Assembly (NCBI RefSeq): GCF_003367475.1
Contig: NZ_QRHA01000011.1
Span: 1 to 64,000, forward strand
Reading direction: 5' to 3'
Source: Alteromonas aestuariivivens
Lineage (GTDB): Bacteria > Pseudomonadota > Gammaproteobacteria > Enterobacterales > Alteromonadaceae
Length of the DNA: 64,000 bases
Shown: piece by piece, positions 40,713 to 49,934 of the stretch
Layout: each line of letters begins with the position of its first letter
Numbering within the stretch: the first letter of the stretch is position 1
The notes under the pieces: model-generated
What the model was told of the DNA's origin: nothing
Databases searched by the model: none
The model's input: the letters and a program-made list of their open reading frames with translations, nothing else
Program-made: the position numbers and the translations under genes

Positions 40713-41569
40713 CAGGAAAAGCAGGATTCGCTGCATTACTGGTAGCTTTGTTTGTTGCAGTCAGTCTGACTGGCTGTGCGTCCCGTAACGGAACTGAGCA
40801 GGTGGAAGTACAGCAGACCGGTAATGAGCAGGGTGATCCCCGAGATCCACTCGAGTCCGTAAACCGGACAATGTGGGATTTTAACTGGGAGGTACTGGAC
40901 GCTTATATCCTGCGCCCAATCACTGTTGGCTATGTCGCGGTCATGCCCCAGTTCGCCCGAACCGGGTTATTGAACGCGGTGGAAAATCTGCAGGAACCAG
41001 GGAGTTTCATCAATAACATGCTGCAAGGTAAGTTTGATCACGGCATGGACAGCCTGGCGCGGTTTGTCATTAATTCTACGGTTGGTTTGTTAGGTACCAT
41101 TGACGTTGCGGAGCGGATGGGAATAGCGCGGCAGCGTGAAGACTTCGGGGAAGTGTTAGGAAAGTGGGGCGTTGATACAGGCCCCTATCTGATGCTTCCC
41201 GCTTTGGGCCCCAGTGATCCTCGAAGCTTTACCGGTGATGTGGTGGATGGCTTTTATTCGCCTGCAGCATTGTTGACCGGTCCTTACACCATAGCTCGCT
41301 TTTTAATAGATGCCTTGGAAGATCGGGCAGCTGTGATTGAGCTGGAGCCTCAACTGGAGCAGGCTGTTGATGATTACGCATTTATTAAAAACGCGTATTT
41401 TGAAAACCTTGAATTCCGGGTAACCGATGGTGCCAGCAGTGAAAAGGCCATCGAAGAATCTGAGTTGGAAGATTTTGAGGAATTCGAGTCAATGCTGGAA
41501 GACCTGGAGTTCCCTGAACCGACTGAAGAAGAGCTTAAGCTGCCTGAGGATCCGATTCAGGATAATTAA
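40709..41569 (+). CDS. mlaA: Outer-membrane lipid asymmetry lipoprotein MlaA (VacJ)
   Basis: A 286-residue lipoprotein with lipobox LTGC (Cys23). The family core follows: DPLESVNRTMWDFNWEVLD, then ENLQEPGSFINNMLQG, INSTVGLLGTIDVA and the DFGEVLGKWGVDTGPYLMLP box. MlaA removes phospholipid from the outer leaflet. The last 50 residues are exceptionally acidic (about half Glu/Asp), beyond the usual core. GTG start overlaps ccmI by 4 bases, so it is the last gene of the ccm transcript, an uncommon place for it. The transcript ends at the shared terminator. Confidence 0.92.
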   Translation: MTGKAGFAALLVALFVAVSLTGCASRNGTEQVEVQQTGNEQGDPRDPLESVNRTMWDFNWEVLDAYILRPITVGYVAVMPQFARTGLLNAVENLQEPGSFINNMLQGKFDHGMDSLARFVINSTVGLLGTIDVAERMGIARQREDFGEVLGKWGVDTGPYLMLPALGPSDPRSFTGDVVDGFYSPAALLTGPYTIARFLIDALEDRAAVIELEPQLEQAVDDYAFIKNAYFENLEFRVTDGASSEKAIEESELEDFEEFESMLEDLEFPEPTEEELKLPEDPIQDN

Positions 41570-41601
41570 CCCAGAATGGGTTTTAAATTTGTTGAATAAA
41601 A

Positions 41602-41631
41602 AAGGGAGCATAATAAAGCTCCCTTTCTTGT
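41602..41631. terminator. Bidirectional terminator between mlaA and galE
   Basis: AAGGGAGC (41602-41609) pairs with GCTCCCTT (41618-41625) around an AT-rich loop. T-rich on the plus side (CCCTTTCTT) and A-rich on the other, so it can stop both convergent transcripts. Confidence 0.8.
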
Positions 41632-41643
41632 AAGGTCTGAAGC

Positions 41644-42663
41644 CTATTTAGGATAGCCTGCCGGATTCTGTGACTGCCAGTTCCATACATCACGACACAT
41701 GTCGTCGAGCGATTTCTCAGCGTGCCAGTTGAGTTCTTTTGCCGCTTTGGTAGGGTCGGCATAGCAGGAAGCCACATCCCCGCTTCGGCGTGGAGCGATA
41801 CGATAAGCTATCGATTTACCCGCAGCTTTTTCGAATGCGGCGATCATTTCCAGTACGGAATAGCCCTGGCCAGTACCCAGGTTGTAAAGGTCCAGGCCGG
41901 CGTTCAGGCTGAGCCTGTCCAGAGCTTTTAAGTGGCCGTTCGCCAGGTCTTCAACGTGAATGTAATCGCGGACGCCGGTTCCGTCTTTGGTGTCGTAATC
42001 ATCACCAAACACACTCAGTTGTTCCAGTTTACCGGTCGCTACCTGGGAAATGTAGGGCATGAGGTTATTGGGAATGCCGTTTGGATCTTCACCAATCTGA
42101 CCAGATGGATGTGCGCCCACCGGGTTGAAGTATCGAAGCAGTACGATGTTCCAGGCGTCATCGGAGACGTAAAGGTCCTTCAGTACCAGTTCAACCATCA
42201 GTTTGGACATGCCGTACGGATTGGTCGGCTGGCCGGTCTGCATGTCTTCCTGTAAGGGCAGGGTGACCGGATCACCATATACAGTGGCAGAGGAACTGAA
42301 CACCAGATTTTTTACATTATGTTTAGCCATGGCTTTACACAGTGTCAGGGTGCCGTACACGTTGTTTTCGTAGTACTCAAGCGGTTTTTGTACGGATTCA
42401 CCTACTGCTTTCAAACCGGCAAAGTGGATCACCGCGTCGATTTTATGCTCGCTGAAAATATCATTCAGTACGGCATTGTCACGGATATCGCCTTGCACAA
42501 AACTGACACTTTTTCCTGTCAGTGATTCTACCCGGCGCAGTGACTCTGCACTGGAGTTTGCCAGGTTGTCCAGTACTACGACTTCATAACCCTGCTCCAA
42601 CAATTGCAGGCTGGTATGGCTGCCTATATAGCCTGCACCGCCGGTGACTAAAATGGTTTTCAT
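41644..42663 (-). CDS. galE: UDP-glucose 4-epimerase
   Basis: A 339-residue short-chain dehydrogenase interconverting UDP-glucose and UDP-galactose (start [17 protein letters not shown] at 42663). The NAD-binding glycines are in GGAGYIG, the catalytic serine is in [11 protein letters not shown] and Tyr-x3-Lys is in NPYGMSKLM. Its ATG overlaps the stop of the 100-residue membrane protein gene (ATGA). It supplies a sugar donor for the polysaccharide genes downstream at 44777-55155. Confidence 0.97.
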   Translation of the reverse strand: MKTILVTGGAGYIGSHTSLQLLEQGYEVVVLDNLANSSAESLRRVESLTGKSVSFVQGDIRDNAVLNDIFSEHKIDAVIHFAGLKAVGESVQKPLEYYENNVYGTLTLCKAMAKHNVKNLVFSSSATVYGDPVTLPLQEDMQTGQPTNPYGMSKLMVELVLKDLYVSDDAWNIVLLRYFNPVGAHPSGQIGEDPNGIPNNLMPYISQVATGKLEQLSVFGDDYDTKDGTGVRDYIHVEDLANGHLKALDRLSLNAGLDLYNLGTGQGYSVLEMIAAFEKAAGKSIAYRIAPRRSGDVASCYADPTKAAKELNWHAEKSLDDMCRDVWNWQSQNPAGYPK

Positions 42664-42962
42664 GTTCTCTCCTTGGAAGATCTTGGGGGCAAGTATTTTG
42701 CGCTCAACGAATACTGTATCGGTTTCAGTAGCAGAGGATAAAGCAAAAATACCCCTGCGGCCCATAACAAAGATGTCCAGTCGGTCGCGACCCGCATAAT
42801 CAGTGCAAACACCGGTACAAAAACACACAGTTTCAGTATGTTCAGCAGGGTTTTCTCTGGCACAGACAGTTGTTTGGATGCAGCCTCTAGCCTTTCAGCC
42901 CGTTCAGACAGGGGTAAGCCTTTCAACTGAGGAATCTTGCGGCTGCTAAAATATAACGCCAT
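42660..42962 (-). CDS. Small membrane protein coupled to galE
   Basis: I do not recognise it with certainty. From ATG 42962, 100 residues: [20 protein letters not shown], a charged helical stretch, then two hydrophobic segments ([18 protein letters not shown] and [15 protein letters not shown]) that should span the membrane. The start is set at 42962 because AAGAG precedes it; an in-frame ATG at 43001 falls inside the terminator hairpin of the transporter. Its stop overlaps galE by 4 bases. Similar small proteins with the YFSSR-IP start exist in Alteromonadales, role unknown. Confidence 0.65.
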   Translation of the reverse strand: MALYFSSRKIPQLKGLPLSERAERLEAASKQLSVPEKTLLNILKLCVFVPVFALIMRVATDWTSLLWAAGVFLLYPLLLKPIQYSLSAKYLPPRSSKERT

Positions 42963-42972
42963 GTATGCTCTT

Positions 42973-43002
42973 AAAAAAATGGCCACGACAATCGTGGCCA
43001 TT
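42973..43002 (-). terminator. Terminator of the peptide transporter gene
   Basis: ATGGCCACGA (42979-42988) and TCGTGGCCAT (42992-43001) pair over ten bases with a three-base loop. On the minus strand the stem runs into seven T (42973-42979). It lies 49 bases after the transporter stop. Confidence 0.87.
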
Positions 43003-43050
43003 GTAGGTGAATATCCGCCGAGATGAAACCCGTGCTGCGGTTATGGGTGG

Positions 43051-44577
43051 TTAGCCCTGTTGCGCAACCGGATGCGGTTCATCCTGTGGCGTTTTTTCTG
43101 CAAGCTTTTCCCAGTGGCGGGTTTTCAGTGAAAGCAGGAAGATAACAATGCCAATGGCGATGCTGAACAGACTGATTTGGATGTACAGATTCGGCATTTC
43201 GTCGAGGCGATTAGGATCAAAACTGCCTGCCAGCAATCCGGCAATGACATTGCCTATGGAGTAAGTCAGTACGAATACGCCCATCATCTGGCCCGCAAAT
43301 CGCTTTGGCGACAGTTTGCTTACGGCACTCAACGCAACCGGGCTGAGGCACAGTTCACCAACAGTGTGCAGGAAGTATGTCATGACCAGCCAGTACGGCG
43401 CGACTTTGAGGCCACTGGCAGCAAATTGTGCGGCAAAGAACATGACGATAAAGCCACTGGCCATGATGATCAGGCCAATAGCGCACTTGGCACCGTAAGA
43501 CGGATCGATCATACGCTTACCCAGATTGATCCAAAGTGCTGCAAAAAAAGGTGACAAAATGATAATGAAAAATGCGTTGGCAGACTGGAACCAGGCAGGT
43601 GGAATTTCAAATGAGCCAATAAGACGGTCGGTGTAATCTCGACCGAACAGGTTCAACGATGAACCGGCTTGTTCAAAACCTGCCCAGAAACAGGCGGAAG
43701 CAACGCAGATAAGCAGTAGCGCACCCATGCGCTTCTTCTCGCTTTCAGTGAGCTCGCCAAAAAAGAAAATGCCGCCAAAATACATAAAAAAGATGATCGT
43801 AAATGCTACAGCAACATACTTCGCCAGTTCCACCGGGTTGATGGTGAGTTTGCCGAGGCTTGCCATGGTAGTTACTGCTGCGAGCGCAATCAGGAATATA
43901 CCTATGCCCAGCCAGCTTTTTTTCTTTGTCGCATCGGAAATTTGAACTGTAGGCTGGTTGGCTACGTTGTTCAGACGAATACTGGTCGCGCGGTATTGTA
44001 TCAAGCCAATGGCCATTCCCACTGCTGCGGCTCCGAATGCCCAGTGGTATCCCATGTTGGGTGCCAACCAGCCGCACACCATATAGCCAATTACGGAGCC
44101 AATATTAATGCCCATGTAATACAAGGTGTATCCACTGTCACGGCGCGGATCATGCTCATCGTAGAGTTCACCCACCATGGCGCTGATATTAGGTTTGAGT
44201 AGCCCTGTGCCCAGTACCACCAGAATCAGGCCAATAAAGAAAGTGCTGTTGGAGGGAATGGCCAGCACGATATGGCCACACATAATAATAATGCCGCCAT
44301 ACCACACGGCCTTTTGACCACCCAGCAACCGGTCAGCTATCCAGCCGCCGGGGAGACCCATGAAATACACGGCTCCGGTATATAATCCGTAAATCGCGGT
44401 TGCGGTAGCAACGGTAAAGGCTAAGCCCTCCTGCTGAAGACTTGCTGTCATGAACAATACCAGCAGAGCACGCATACCGTAGTAGCTCATTCGTTCCCAC
44501 ATTTCGGTGAAGAACAATGTTTGAAGGCCCCCTGGATGGCCAAAAAATCTTGTGTCGTTAGATGTCTTTGTTGTCAC
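43051..44577 (-). CDS. POT/PTR family proton-dependent peptide transporter
   Basis: A 508-residue major-facilitator protein with 12 to 14 membrane helices. Near the start FTEMWERMSYYGMRALLVLF carries the ExxER proton motif; GGWIADRLLGG and YTLYYMGINIGSVIGY are PTR2 signatures. It imports di- and tripeptides with protons. It is close to DtpA-type proteins; the subtype is not fixed. Start GTG 44577. It is followed by a strong terminator and is not part of the galE unit. Confidence 0.9.
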   Translation of the reverse strand: MTTKTSNDTRFFGHPGGLQTLFFTEMWERMSYYGMRALLVLFMTASLQQEGLAFTVATATAIYGLYTGAVYFMGLPGGWIADRLLGGQKAVWYGGIIIMCGHIVLAIPSNSTFFIGLILVVLGTGLLKPNISAMVGELYDEHDPRRDSGYTLYYMGINIGSVIGYMVCGWLAPNMGYHWAFGAAAVGMAIGLIQYRATSIRLNNVANQPTVQISDATKKKSWLGIGIFLIALAAVTTMASLGKLTINPVELAKYVAVAFTIIFFMYFGGIFFFGELTESEKKRMGALLLICVASACFWAGFEQAGSSLNLFGRDYTDRLIGSFEIPPAWFQSANAFFIIILSPFFAALWINLGKRMIDPSYGAKCAIGLIIMASGFIVMFFAAQFAASGLKVAPYWLVMTYFLHTVGELCLSPVALSAVSKLSPKRFAGQMMGVFVLTYSIGNVIAGLLAGSFDPNRLDEMPNLYIQISLFSIAIGIVIFLLSLKTRHWEKLAEKTPQDEPHPVAQQG

Positions 44578-44741
44578 AATAACTACCTATTTTTAATTAT
44601 ATGTTTATTGCTTCACAGGCCTGGGTAGCGCACAGCAAAGGCATCGGGCCCAGACTCGGCAAAGGATAAGCCGTTATACTAAAGGATTTGGGGATACACA
44701 AGCGGGGAGCACTAAATGGCTCCCAATTCTGCGGTTGGGCT

Positions 44742-44771
44742 AAAAAGCTGCCTGATTTTTGTCCGGCAGCT
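44742..44771 (-). terminator. Terminator of the capsule export genes
   Basis: AGCTGCC (44746-44752) pairs with GGCAGCT (44765-44771), loop of 12 bases, followed on the minus strand by five T (44742-44746). It begins 6 bases after the kpsE stop. Confidence 0.78.
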
Positions 44772-44776
44772 ATCGT

Positions 44777-45892
44777 TTATAATTCTCTTATTGTCGCAAT
44801 GATGATACGGGCAATACCATACATCATGAGCAGCAGTACACCAAACAAGGTGAGATTGTACCCTACCTGGGGATACTTGTTTTCTTCCGGCAGTTGCGGG
44901 GCAGATATGGTGACAAGGTGTTGCAGTTGTTGATAGGCGTCAACCCTAGCATTTTCGAGTGTAATGAGTGAGGATGAGTAGGCCTGTAACGCCAGCTCCA
45001 TCTGAATTTTCAGGTTGCTGTATTGGGCCATAAGTTCGCTGACTGAAAGCGCAGCTTCCGGGTTGTCAGAGGTATTAATTTTGGCCTTTTGATCTTCAAT
45101 CTGATTTTTTAGCGCCCTTATCTGTCGCTTGACATTCAGTATATCCGGTGCCAAGTCTGACATCATGGACGACATGGTCTGTAACTCTGCCTGCTTTTGG
45201 GCCAGAGTGGCCTCAAGGGAAAGGGCAATTTGTTGAAATGCCGCGCCTTCAGCCGTGGGGTCCAATACGTTGTATTGGGATTGAAAAGCGAGTAACTGTG
45301 TTTTCGAATCTTTGAGCTTTTCCTGCACCAGATCGTGCTCCCCCTGGGCAAATTTCAGCTTTGACTTGGCGAGGTTATTGTTGATTTCGTTGATAAAGGC
45401 TTCGGAGCGGCTCAGAATTGTGGAGTTAATTTTTTGTGCCATTTCAGGGGAAAATGCAACGGATTTGAGCGTGATCACCGATGAAGTAGAATCGACACTG
45501 ATATCCACGTGCTCCAGATAAAACAGATAAAAATCTTCGAACGTGGCATTTTTCGGCAAGCGGCTGAAAATATCTGCATTTGAACTACTGTAATGGGCTT
45601 GCAAATCAAGCGTTTCATTCAGATAAACGAGCATGTCAGAAGACTGCACGAACGCTTTGATTATATGGGTTTCACTTGTCGCCGCTGAACCGGTTACGGT
45701 TGACATCAGCAAAGACGACGGGTCAAAGTTACTGCCGCTCTCGGTGGATTTAATGATCAGCTGACTCTGGCTTTCGTATTGCGCTGAAGCCAGCAGTATC
45801 AGGTACAATGCATACAGCAACCAGGGAACCGCAATCACCAGAATGGAATGGCGGCGAAACAGCGCGATGAGTTTTTTGTAGTTATCTTGCAC
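44777..45892 (-). CDS. kpsE: Capsule export inner-membrane protein KpsE/CtrB-like
   Basis: A 371-residue polysaccharide co-polymerase-type protein with membrane helices near residues 15-36 and 349-368 and a long periplasmic helical part between (QGEHDLVQEKLKDSKTQLLA and LEATLAQKQAELQTM are coiled-coil-like). It bridges the ABC exporter and the outer-membrane KpsD/Wza-type channel. GTG start. Last gene of the export group, 30 bases after kpsT. Confidence 0.85.
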   Translation of the reverse strand: MQDNYKKLIALFRRHSILVIAVPWLLYALYLILLASAQYESQSQLIIKSTESGSNFDPSSLLMSTVTGSAATSETHIIKAFVQSSDMLVYLNETLDLQAHYSSSNADIFSRLPKNATFEDFYLFYLEHVDISVDSTSSVITLKSVAFSPEMAQKINSTILSRSEAFINEINNNLAKSKLKFAQGEHDLVQEKLKDSKTQLLAFQSQYNVLDPTAEGAAFQQIALSLEATLAQKQAELQTMSSMMSDLAPDILNVKRQIRALKNQIEDQKAKINTSDNPEAALSVSELMAQYSNLKIQMELALQAYSSSLITLENARVDAYQQLQHLVTISAPQLPEENKYPQVGYNLTLFGVLLLMMYGIARIIIATIREL

Positions 45893-45922
45893 TAGAGGTT
45901 TCCTAAATTCTTTTAATGCAGG

Positions 45923-46573
45923 TTAGTCTGCCATGTACACTTTTATACCCTCTTCCAAATCCGGGTAATAGTGAAGCTGGCCATTTTCGATGAGCACCGC
46001 AGAATGGCAAAATTCACGGATTTGATCGAGTTCGTGGCTAACCATAATTACCCCTGCCGATTTGGCTTTTTCCGCCAGCGCCAGCTTGGCCTTGCGGCGA
46101 AAGGTTGGATCGCCAACCGATGTCGCTTCGTCGATGAGGTAAATGTCGAAATCGATGTTCATACAGCAGGCAAACACCAGCTTTGCGCGCATGCCTGAAG
46201 AGTAGTTTTTGACCGGCAAATCAAATTTACCACCCAGCTCAGCGAATTCCTGTACACGCTTTTCATACTGACGAAGAGACTTTACATTATTGATTCGGCC
46301 AATAAAACGGGTGTTCTCCCGTCCGGTCATTTGCGGGTGGATGCCGGTTTGCAGAGCTACCGGCCAGGACATGGAACGGTTGGTGATGATACGACCTCTG
46401 TCCGGGTATTCACTTTTGGCCAGCATGCGAAAAAGCGTTGATTTACCCGCACCGTTTTTACCCAGAATCGCGACGTTGTTCTCGGTGGGGAAATCGAAAT
46501 TCAGATCACGAAAAATATATTGCGGCCCGAGTTGACTGGGATAGCTTTTGGTCAGGTTACTGATTCGTATCAT
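45923..46573 (-). CDS. kpsT: Capsular polysaccharide ABC exporter, ATP-binding KpsT
   Basis: A 216-residue ATPase: AILGKNGAGKSTLFRML (Walker A), NYSSGMRAKLVFA (signature) and DIYLIDEATSVGD (Walker B). The short length and missing carbohydrate-binding extension mark the KpsT type that exports lipid-linked capsule rather than O antigen. It overlaps kpsM by 4 bases. Confidence 0.92.
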   Translation of the reverse strand: MIRISNLTKSYPSQLGPQYIFRDLNFDFPTENNVAILGKNGAGKSTLFRMLAKSEYPDRGRIITNRSMSWPVALQTGIHPQMTGRENTRFIGRINNVKSLRQYEKRVQEFAELGGKFDLPVKNYSSGMRAKLVFACCMNIDFDIYLIDEATSVGDPTFRRKAKLALAEKAKSAGVIMVSHELDQIREFCHSAVLIENGQLHYYPDLEEGIKVYMAD

Positions 46574-47349
46574 CGGGCTAGCAACCTTTTCCAGGTGATA
46601 TGATAGGCAGCAAGGCTGAAAAACAGGGTAACTATGGTTACGCCAATTAAGTAGTTCAGGCTAACCCCATTGTTGCCATAGGTCTCAAAACAGGCATAGC
46701 GTGCCAGTTCGATAGCATGCACCAACGGATTCCATGTGAACCAGTGCCAGTATTGCTCAGGAATGTCCTGCAGACTGAAAAAAACGCAGGAAATAAACAG
46801 CAATGGCCGTTGTAGCATAGCCTTGACTTTGTCGACCTCAGCAACAAACGATGCTGCGATCGCAAACAACATACCGACGGATATTGTCAAAATCCACAAC
46901 GATAAATAGATTGTAATTAGCAACAATGGATTAGCAATTGCAAAGGTCTGGTGCAGTAAAAAAAGCGCAAGAGCCATCAGAACCAGAACCCCCAGCTTTA
47001 TCGTAAATTCAAGTAACCCTGAGGTCAGCACTGCTGAGATTGGATGGACCTGGCGAAATGCATACAGTGGTTTATTTTTTTTTATTGAGTTTGATACCGC
47101 ACCCATGCCGGTGAGGAAACTCTGCAACCCCATCAGGCCAATCATCATGAATACAAATAAGGGGATCGAATGAACGTCCCCGCCACTAACGAAACTTCGT
47201 GCAAAAGATAAAACAAAAACAAATACAAAGGGTTCGACAAAGGCCCAGCTCAAACCAAATTTGTCATTGAATTTACTTTGCAGTTCACGCAAAAAAAGCG
47301 CAAATATGACCCTTTTCCAAGCGTGTAGCTGTTCGCGAACGGTGATCAC
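46570..47349 (-). CDS. kpsM: Capsular polysaccharide ABC exporter, permease KpsM
   Basis: A 259-residue ABC-2 type permease with six membrane helices and the family's FNDKFGLSWAFVEPFVFVFVL start. The C-terminal WFTWNPLVHAIELARYACFE is typical of KpsM/BexB. It moves capsule across the inner membrane, powered by KpsT. It starts with GTG 2 bases after kpsD-like ends. Confidence 0.92.
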   Translation of the reverse strand: MITVREQLHAWKRVIFALFLRELQSKFNDKFGLSWAFVEPFVFVFVLSFARSFVSGGDVHSIPLFVFMMIGLMGLQSFLTGMGAVSNSIKKNKPLYAFRQVHPISAVLTSGLLEFTIKLGVLVLMALALFLLHQTFAIANPLLLITIYLSLWILTISVGMLFAIAASFVAEVDKVKAMLQRPLLFISCVFFSLQDIPEQYWHWFTWNPLVHAIELARYACFETYGNNGVSLNYLIGVTIVTLFFSLAAYHITWKRLLAR

Positions 47350-47351
47350 AA

Positions 47352-49172
47352 TCAGTCCAGAATGACGTTCGCGGCAACGGCAATTTGATAGATGATTTGG
47401 GTAATGTCTTTAATCGCCTGCAAGGATTTTGCATCAATCGCAGGCAGAACCACGATTTGATCACCCGCCTGTATTCCAAGCCTGCCTTTACCTCCAGCCC
47501 AGAAACCGTCGTCAATGGTGTCGAACTCAACGTTACCGTTTTTTCGCAGGATCATAATACGCTCGTCGTCAGCGCGCTGGGTAAAACCACCGGCCCAGGC
47601 GACATAATCTTTTGCGCGTGCGTCCGGGTTGTAGACTACTGACTGTGGCATCATCACTTCACCGCCGACATGAATCAGGTCGGTAGTTTCGGGAATATAA
47701 ATAGTGTCGCCGGCTTCGAGTAAAATGTTGGCAATCTCGCCGCGCTCAGACACCACTACTTTTCCTAATGGCTCAATTTGGCGGGCACGCTGGATGAAAT
47801 CGGATACCAGCTGTGCTTCCTGTACCCTTATAGAGCCTTCACCGGTTGAACTGATTGGGGCAGTGAATACACTGCGCTCGAGGCGTTGTAGTGACTGTTC
47901 TATGATTTCCCGCTGTTTGGCAGCAACGCTTTCCCGCAAAAGGAAAATGTTGTCAATATCAGACAGTTTGGGGTCGGCTTCGACGTAATTGAGGACTTCC
48001 AACAGGCGAGTGCCTCTGTTTACCATAATTTGTGATGCACCTGCATTTGAACCCGCGATATTGATGCGATACACCTGTGGTTCGTGATCATCCACGTATT
48101 CGACCAAATCTCCGGCTTCAAGATTGAATGAGCGGAACGCGTCGAGCGTAAGATAGCGGGCAAACTGTTCATTATTGCGCACACCCGTTATCGACACATG
48201 GTTGATAAAGTCTGTCGGTCGGGCGAATTCAGTGAGAACCTCACCGTTTAATTCTTCATGCTTGAATTCGAATGTGAACGCATTTCGGGCGCCATTCTGG
48301 ACCACCAGCGTGTGGCCGATAGGATGCACCAGAATGACATCGCCATCCTTGAACGAAACATTCGGCACGGTTCCGGACTTTACAAACTGATAGAGATCCA
48401 CTGAGGCAATGACTTCACCTGCGCGCAGAATGTCAATGTTTCGAAAACTTCCACGGCGGAAATCCACTCCGCCTGCGCGTTTGAGAAAATACAGTGCACT
48501 GTCTGAGGCTAACCCGGCATACTGACCGGGTCTCAAAACCGGGCCGCTGATGTAGACTGAAACCGGAGTAGAGGTAAGCAAATTGACGTAGACATTGACG
48601 TCCTGGGTGTAAATCTGTTTGATGCGTGAAGTTACCGTACGATTGACTGTGCCTGCCGGGGTGTTGGCAATGGAAATTGGGCCTATGTTGGGAATAAATA
48701 TATTGCCCTGATTGTCGACCGTGACCACATCGGAATAACTAACCGCCCCCCACATCCAAATGGAGATTTTATCACCGGGTGCTACCAGGTAGTTGTCATT
48801 GAGGCCAGAGGTACGCTCGGATTCAAACCCACCTATGAACACATTGGCAGCAAACGGGGGGTTGGTCATGGGTTCCTGCAATGGAAAGACCGTTTCGAAA
48901 GTGGCCTCGCCGGGGAGCGTCTGACCGTATCTGGGTTGCGACACATACTGGCCAACCTGAGCCTGCCCTGGGTTACTGGCTGGAAGAGTGCGCTGACCCT
49001 GTAACTCGATGGGCGTAATGTTAGGTGCCGGACTGGAGTTACCGGCCTGCTGACGTGCCTGTTGCAGTTGCTGGAGTTGCTCAAGTGATTGCGCCGAAGC
49101 CAAACCTCCAACCAGAGTAAGACCAATAATCAGTGGGAGAGTAATGGGTAATAAAACACTAATACGCATCAT
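47352..49172 (-). CDS. kpsD: Polysaccharide export outer-membrane/periplasmic protein (KpsD/Wza type, SLBB domains)
   Basis: A 606-residue exported protein with signal peptide ending GGLASAQ. After a Gln-rich start comes the poly-export domain (YLVAPGDKISIWMWGAVSYSD near 128), then SLBB-type ligand-binding domains (YISGPVLRPGQYAGL, IHVGGEVMMPQSV). It forms the outer-membrane route for the polysaccharide exported by KpsMT. It overlaps the lipoprotein stop by 4 bases. KpsD-type size; the Wza-type alternative is possible. Confidence 0.85.
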   Translation of the reverse strand: MMRISVLLPITLPLIIGLTLVGGLASAQSLEQLQQLQQARQQAGNSSPAPNITPIELQGQRTLPASNPGQAQVGQYVSQPRYGQTLPGEATFETVFPLQEPMTNPPFAANVFIGGFESERTSGLNDNYLVAPGDKISIWMWGAVSYSDVVTVDNQGNIFIPNIGPISIANTPAGTVNRTVTSRIKQIYTQDVNVYVNLLTSTPVSVYISGPVLRPGQYAGLASDSALYFLKRAGGVDFRRGSFRNIDILRAGEVIASVDLYQFVKSGTVPNVSFKDGDVILVHPIGHTLVVQNGARNAFTFEFKHEELNGEVLTEFARPTDFINHVSITGVRNNEQFARYLTLDAFRSFNLEAGDLVEYVDDHEPQVYRINIAGSNAGASQIMVNRGTRLLEVLNYVEADPKLSDIDNIFLLRESVAAKQREIIEQSLQRLERSVFTAPISSTGEGSIRVQEAQLVSDFIQRARQIEPLGKVVVSERGEIANILLEAGDTIYIPETTDLIHVGGEVMMPQSVVYNPDARAKDYVAWAGGFTQRADDERIMILRKNGNVEFDTIDDGFWAGGKGRLGIQAGDQIVVLPAIDAKSLQAIKDITQIIYQIAVAANVILD

Positions 49173-49570
49173 TGCTGCTGAAATCCGTCTGAATTATGGG
49201 GTTGGAAAGTGACGAGCGGCGCCAGCGCCATCCAGCCATCGTCCGTTTTGCAGATTGAACGGGATGGGCTTGATAACGAGGCCTGTTGATAAACTGGGTG
49301 GAGTTTAAAGCACAGCTGGCCGAGAGCTGAGAAATACTCCGGTCCGACTTCGAAGCGTTGCTGGTCTATGAGAATGGCCTGGCCGGTAACTGGATTTTCC
49401 AATGGAATAATTTTTGCTTGCTGAAGATTGTATTGTTCGGAAACCTGCTTGTAGTAGCTGTGAACCAGAGGGATATCGGCCTTTACCTGCGTAGGTTGAG
49501 TGGCGCAAGCAGCAAGTAAACTGGTTGCTAGAAAAAGTAAGGCAAGTTCAATGGGCTGTTTTCGAAACAT
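49169..49570 (-). CDS. Small lipoprotein heading the capsule export genes
   Basis: A 133-residue protein from ATG 49570 (MFRKQPIELALLFLATSLLA), with lipobox LLAAC (Cys22). I do not know the family. The mature part is short, with two cysteines (LCFKLHP and SICKTDDGW) that could pair, and strands such as ITGQAIL-like NPVTGQAILIDQQ. Its stop overlaps kpsD by 4 bases, so it must be translated with the export genes and may be a pilot or assembly partner of the outer-membrane protein. That role is inferred from context only. Confidence 0.7.
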   Translation of the reverse strand: MFRKQPIELALLFLATSLLAACATQPTQVKADIPLVHSYYKQVSEQYNLQQAKIIPLENPVTGQAILIDQQRFEVGPEYFSALGQLCFKLHPVYQQASLSSPSRSICKTDDGWMALAPLVTFQPHNSDGFQQQ

Positions 49571-49604
49571 TAATGCGAGATGTCCATATAGCAAATCGGC
49601 GCCT

Positions 49605-49653
49605 AGCATAACATAATCTTCGAAAATTACATGATTTACAGATGATAAATCAT
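49605..49653 (-). promoter_or_regulatory. Putative capsule export promoter and operator dyad
   Basis: ATGATTTA (49631-49638) and TAAATCAT (49646-49653) are perfect inverted repeats seven bases apart, lying where the -35 region would be for the minus-strand -10-like TATGCT at 49605-49610. The outer bases also pair weakly (TTACATG/CATGTAA). A repressor or activator site is plausible. The rest of the gap 49571-49934 shows no gene, JUMPstart or other clear signal. Confidence 0.45.
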
Positions 49654-49934
49654 GGCCATGTAAATGATTGGTGAAAAATTGAGTGTTTGGTCAGGATTCT
49701 TCGCAAACTCAGGGGATTTTTAGTTGTTGAGGGTAGTCAGTGTCGGTTTAGTTTACTATTATAGGCCCTGGTTTCAGACCTTGCATTTAGCCAGGTGGGA
49801 GCTCGCCTACTCTGTCAGGTTAGGAAAATGGAAGTTGTAGCATTAATGGATTGGTTAAGTTTGTTTCGTTATATCACGGCAGAATTGCAGCGGCAGCGAA
49901 TAGAATCGCCAGGTATCAAGGGAATTTGTTCAGC

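Noticed and set aside
49571-49934. JUMPstart/ops element before the polysaccharide genes
   Set aside because: No GGCGGTAG-like core or its long context was found on either strand.
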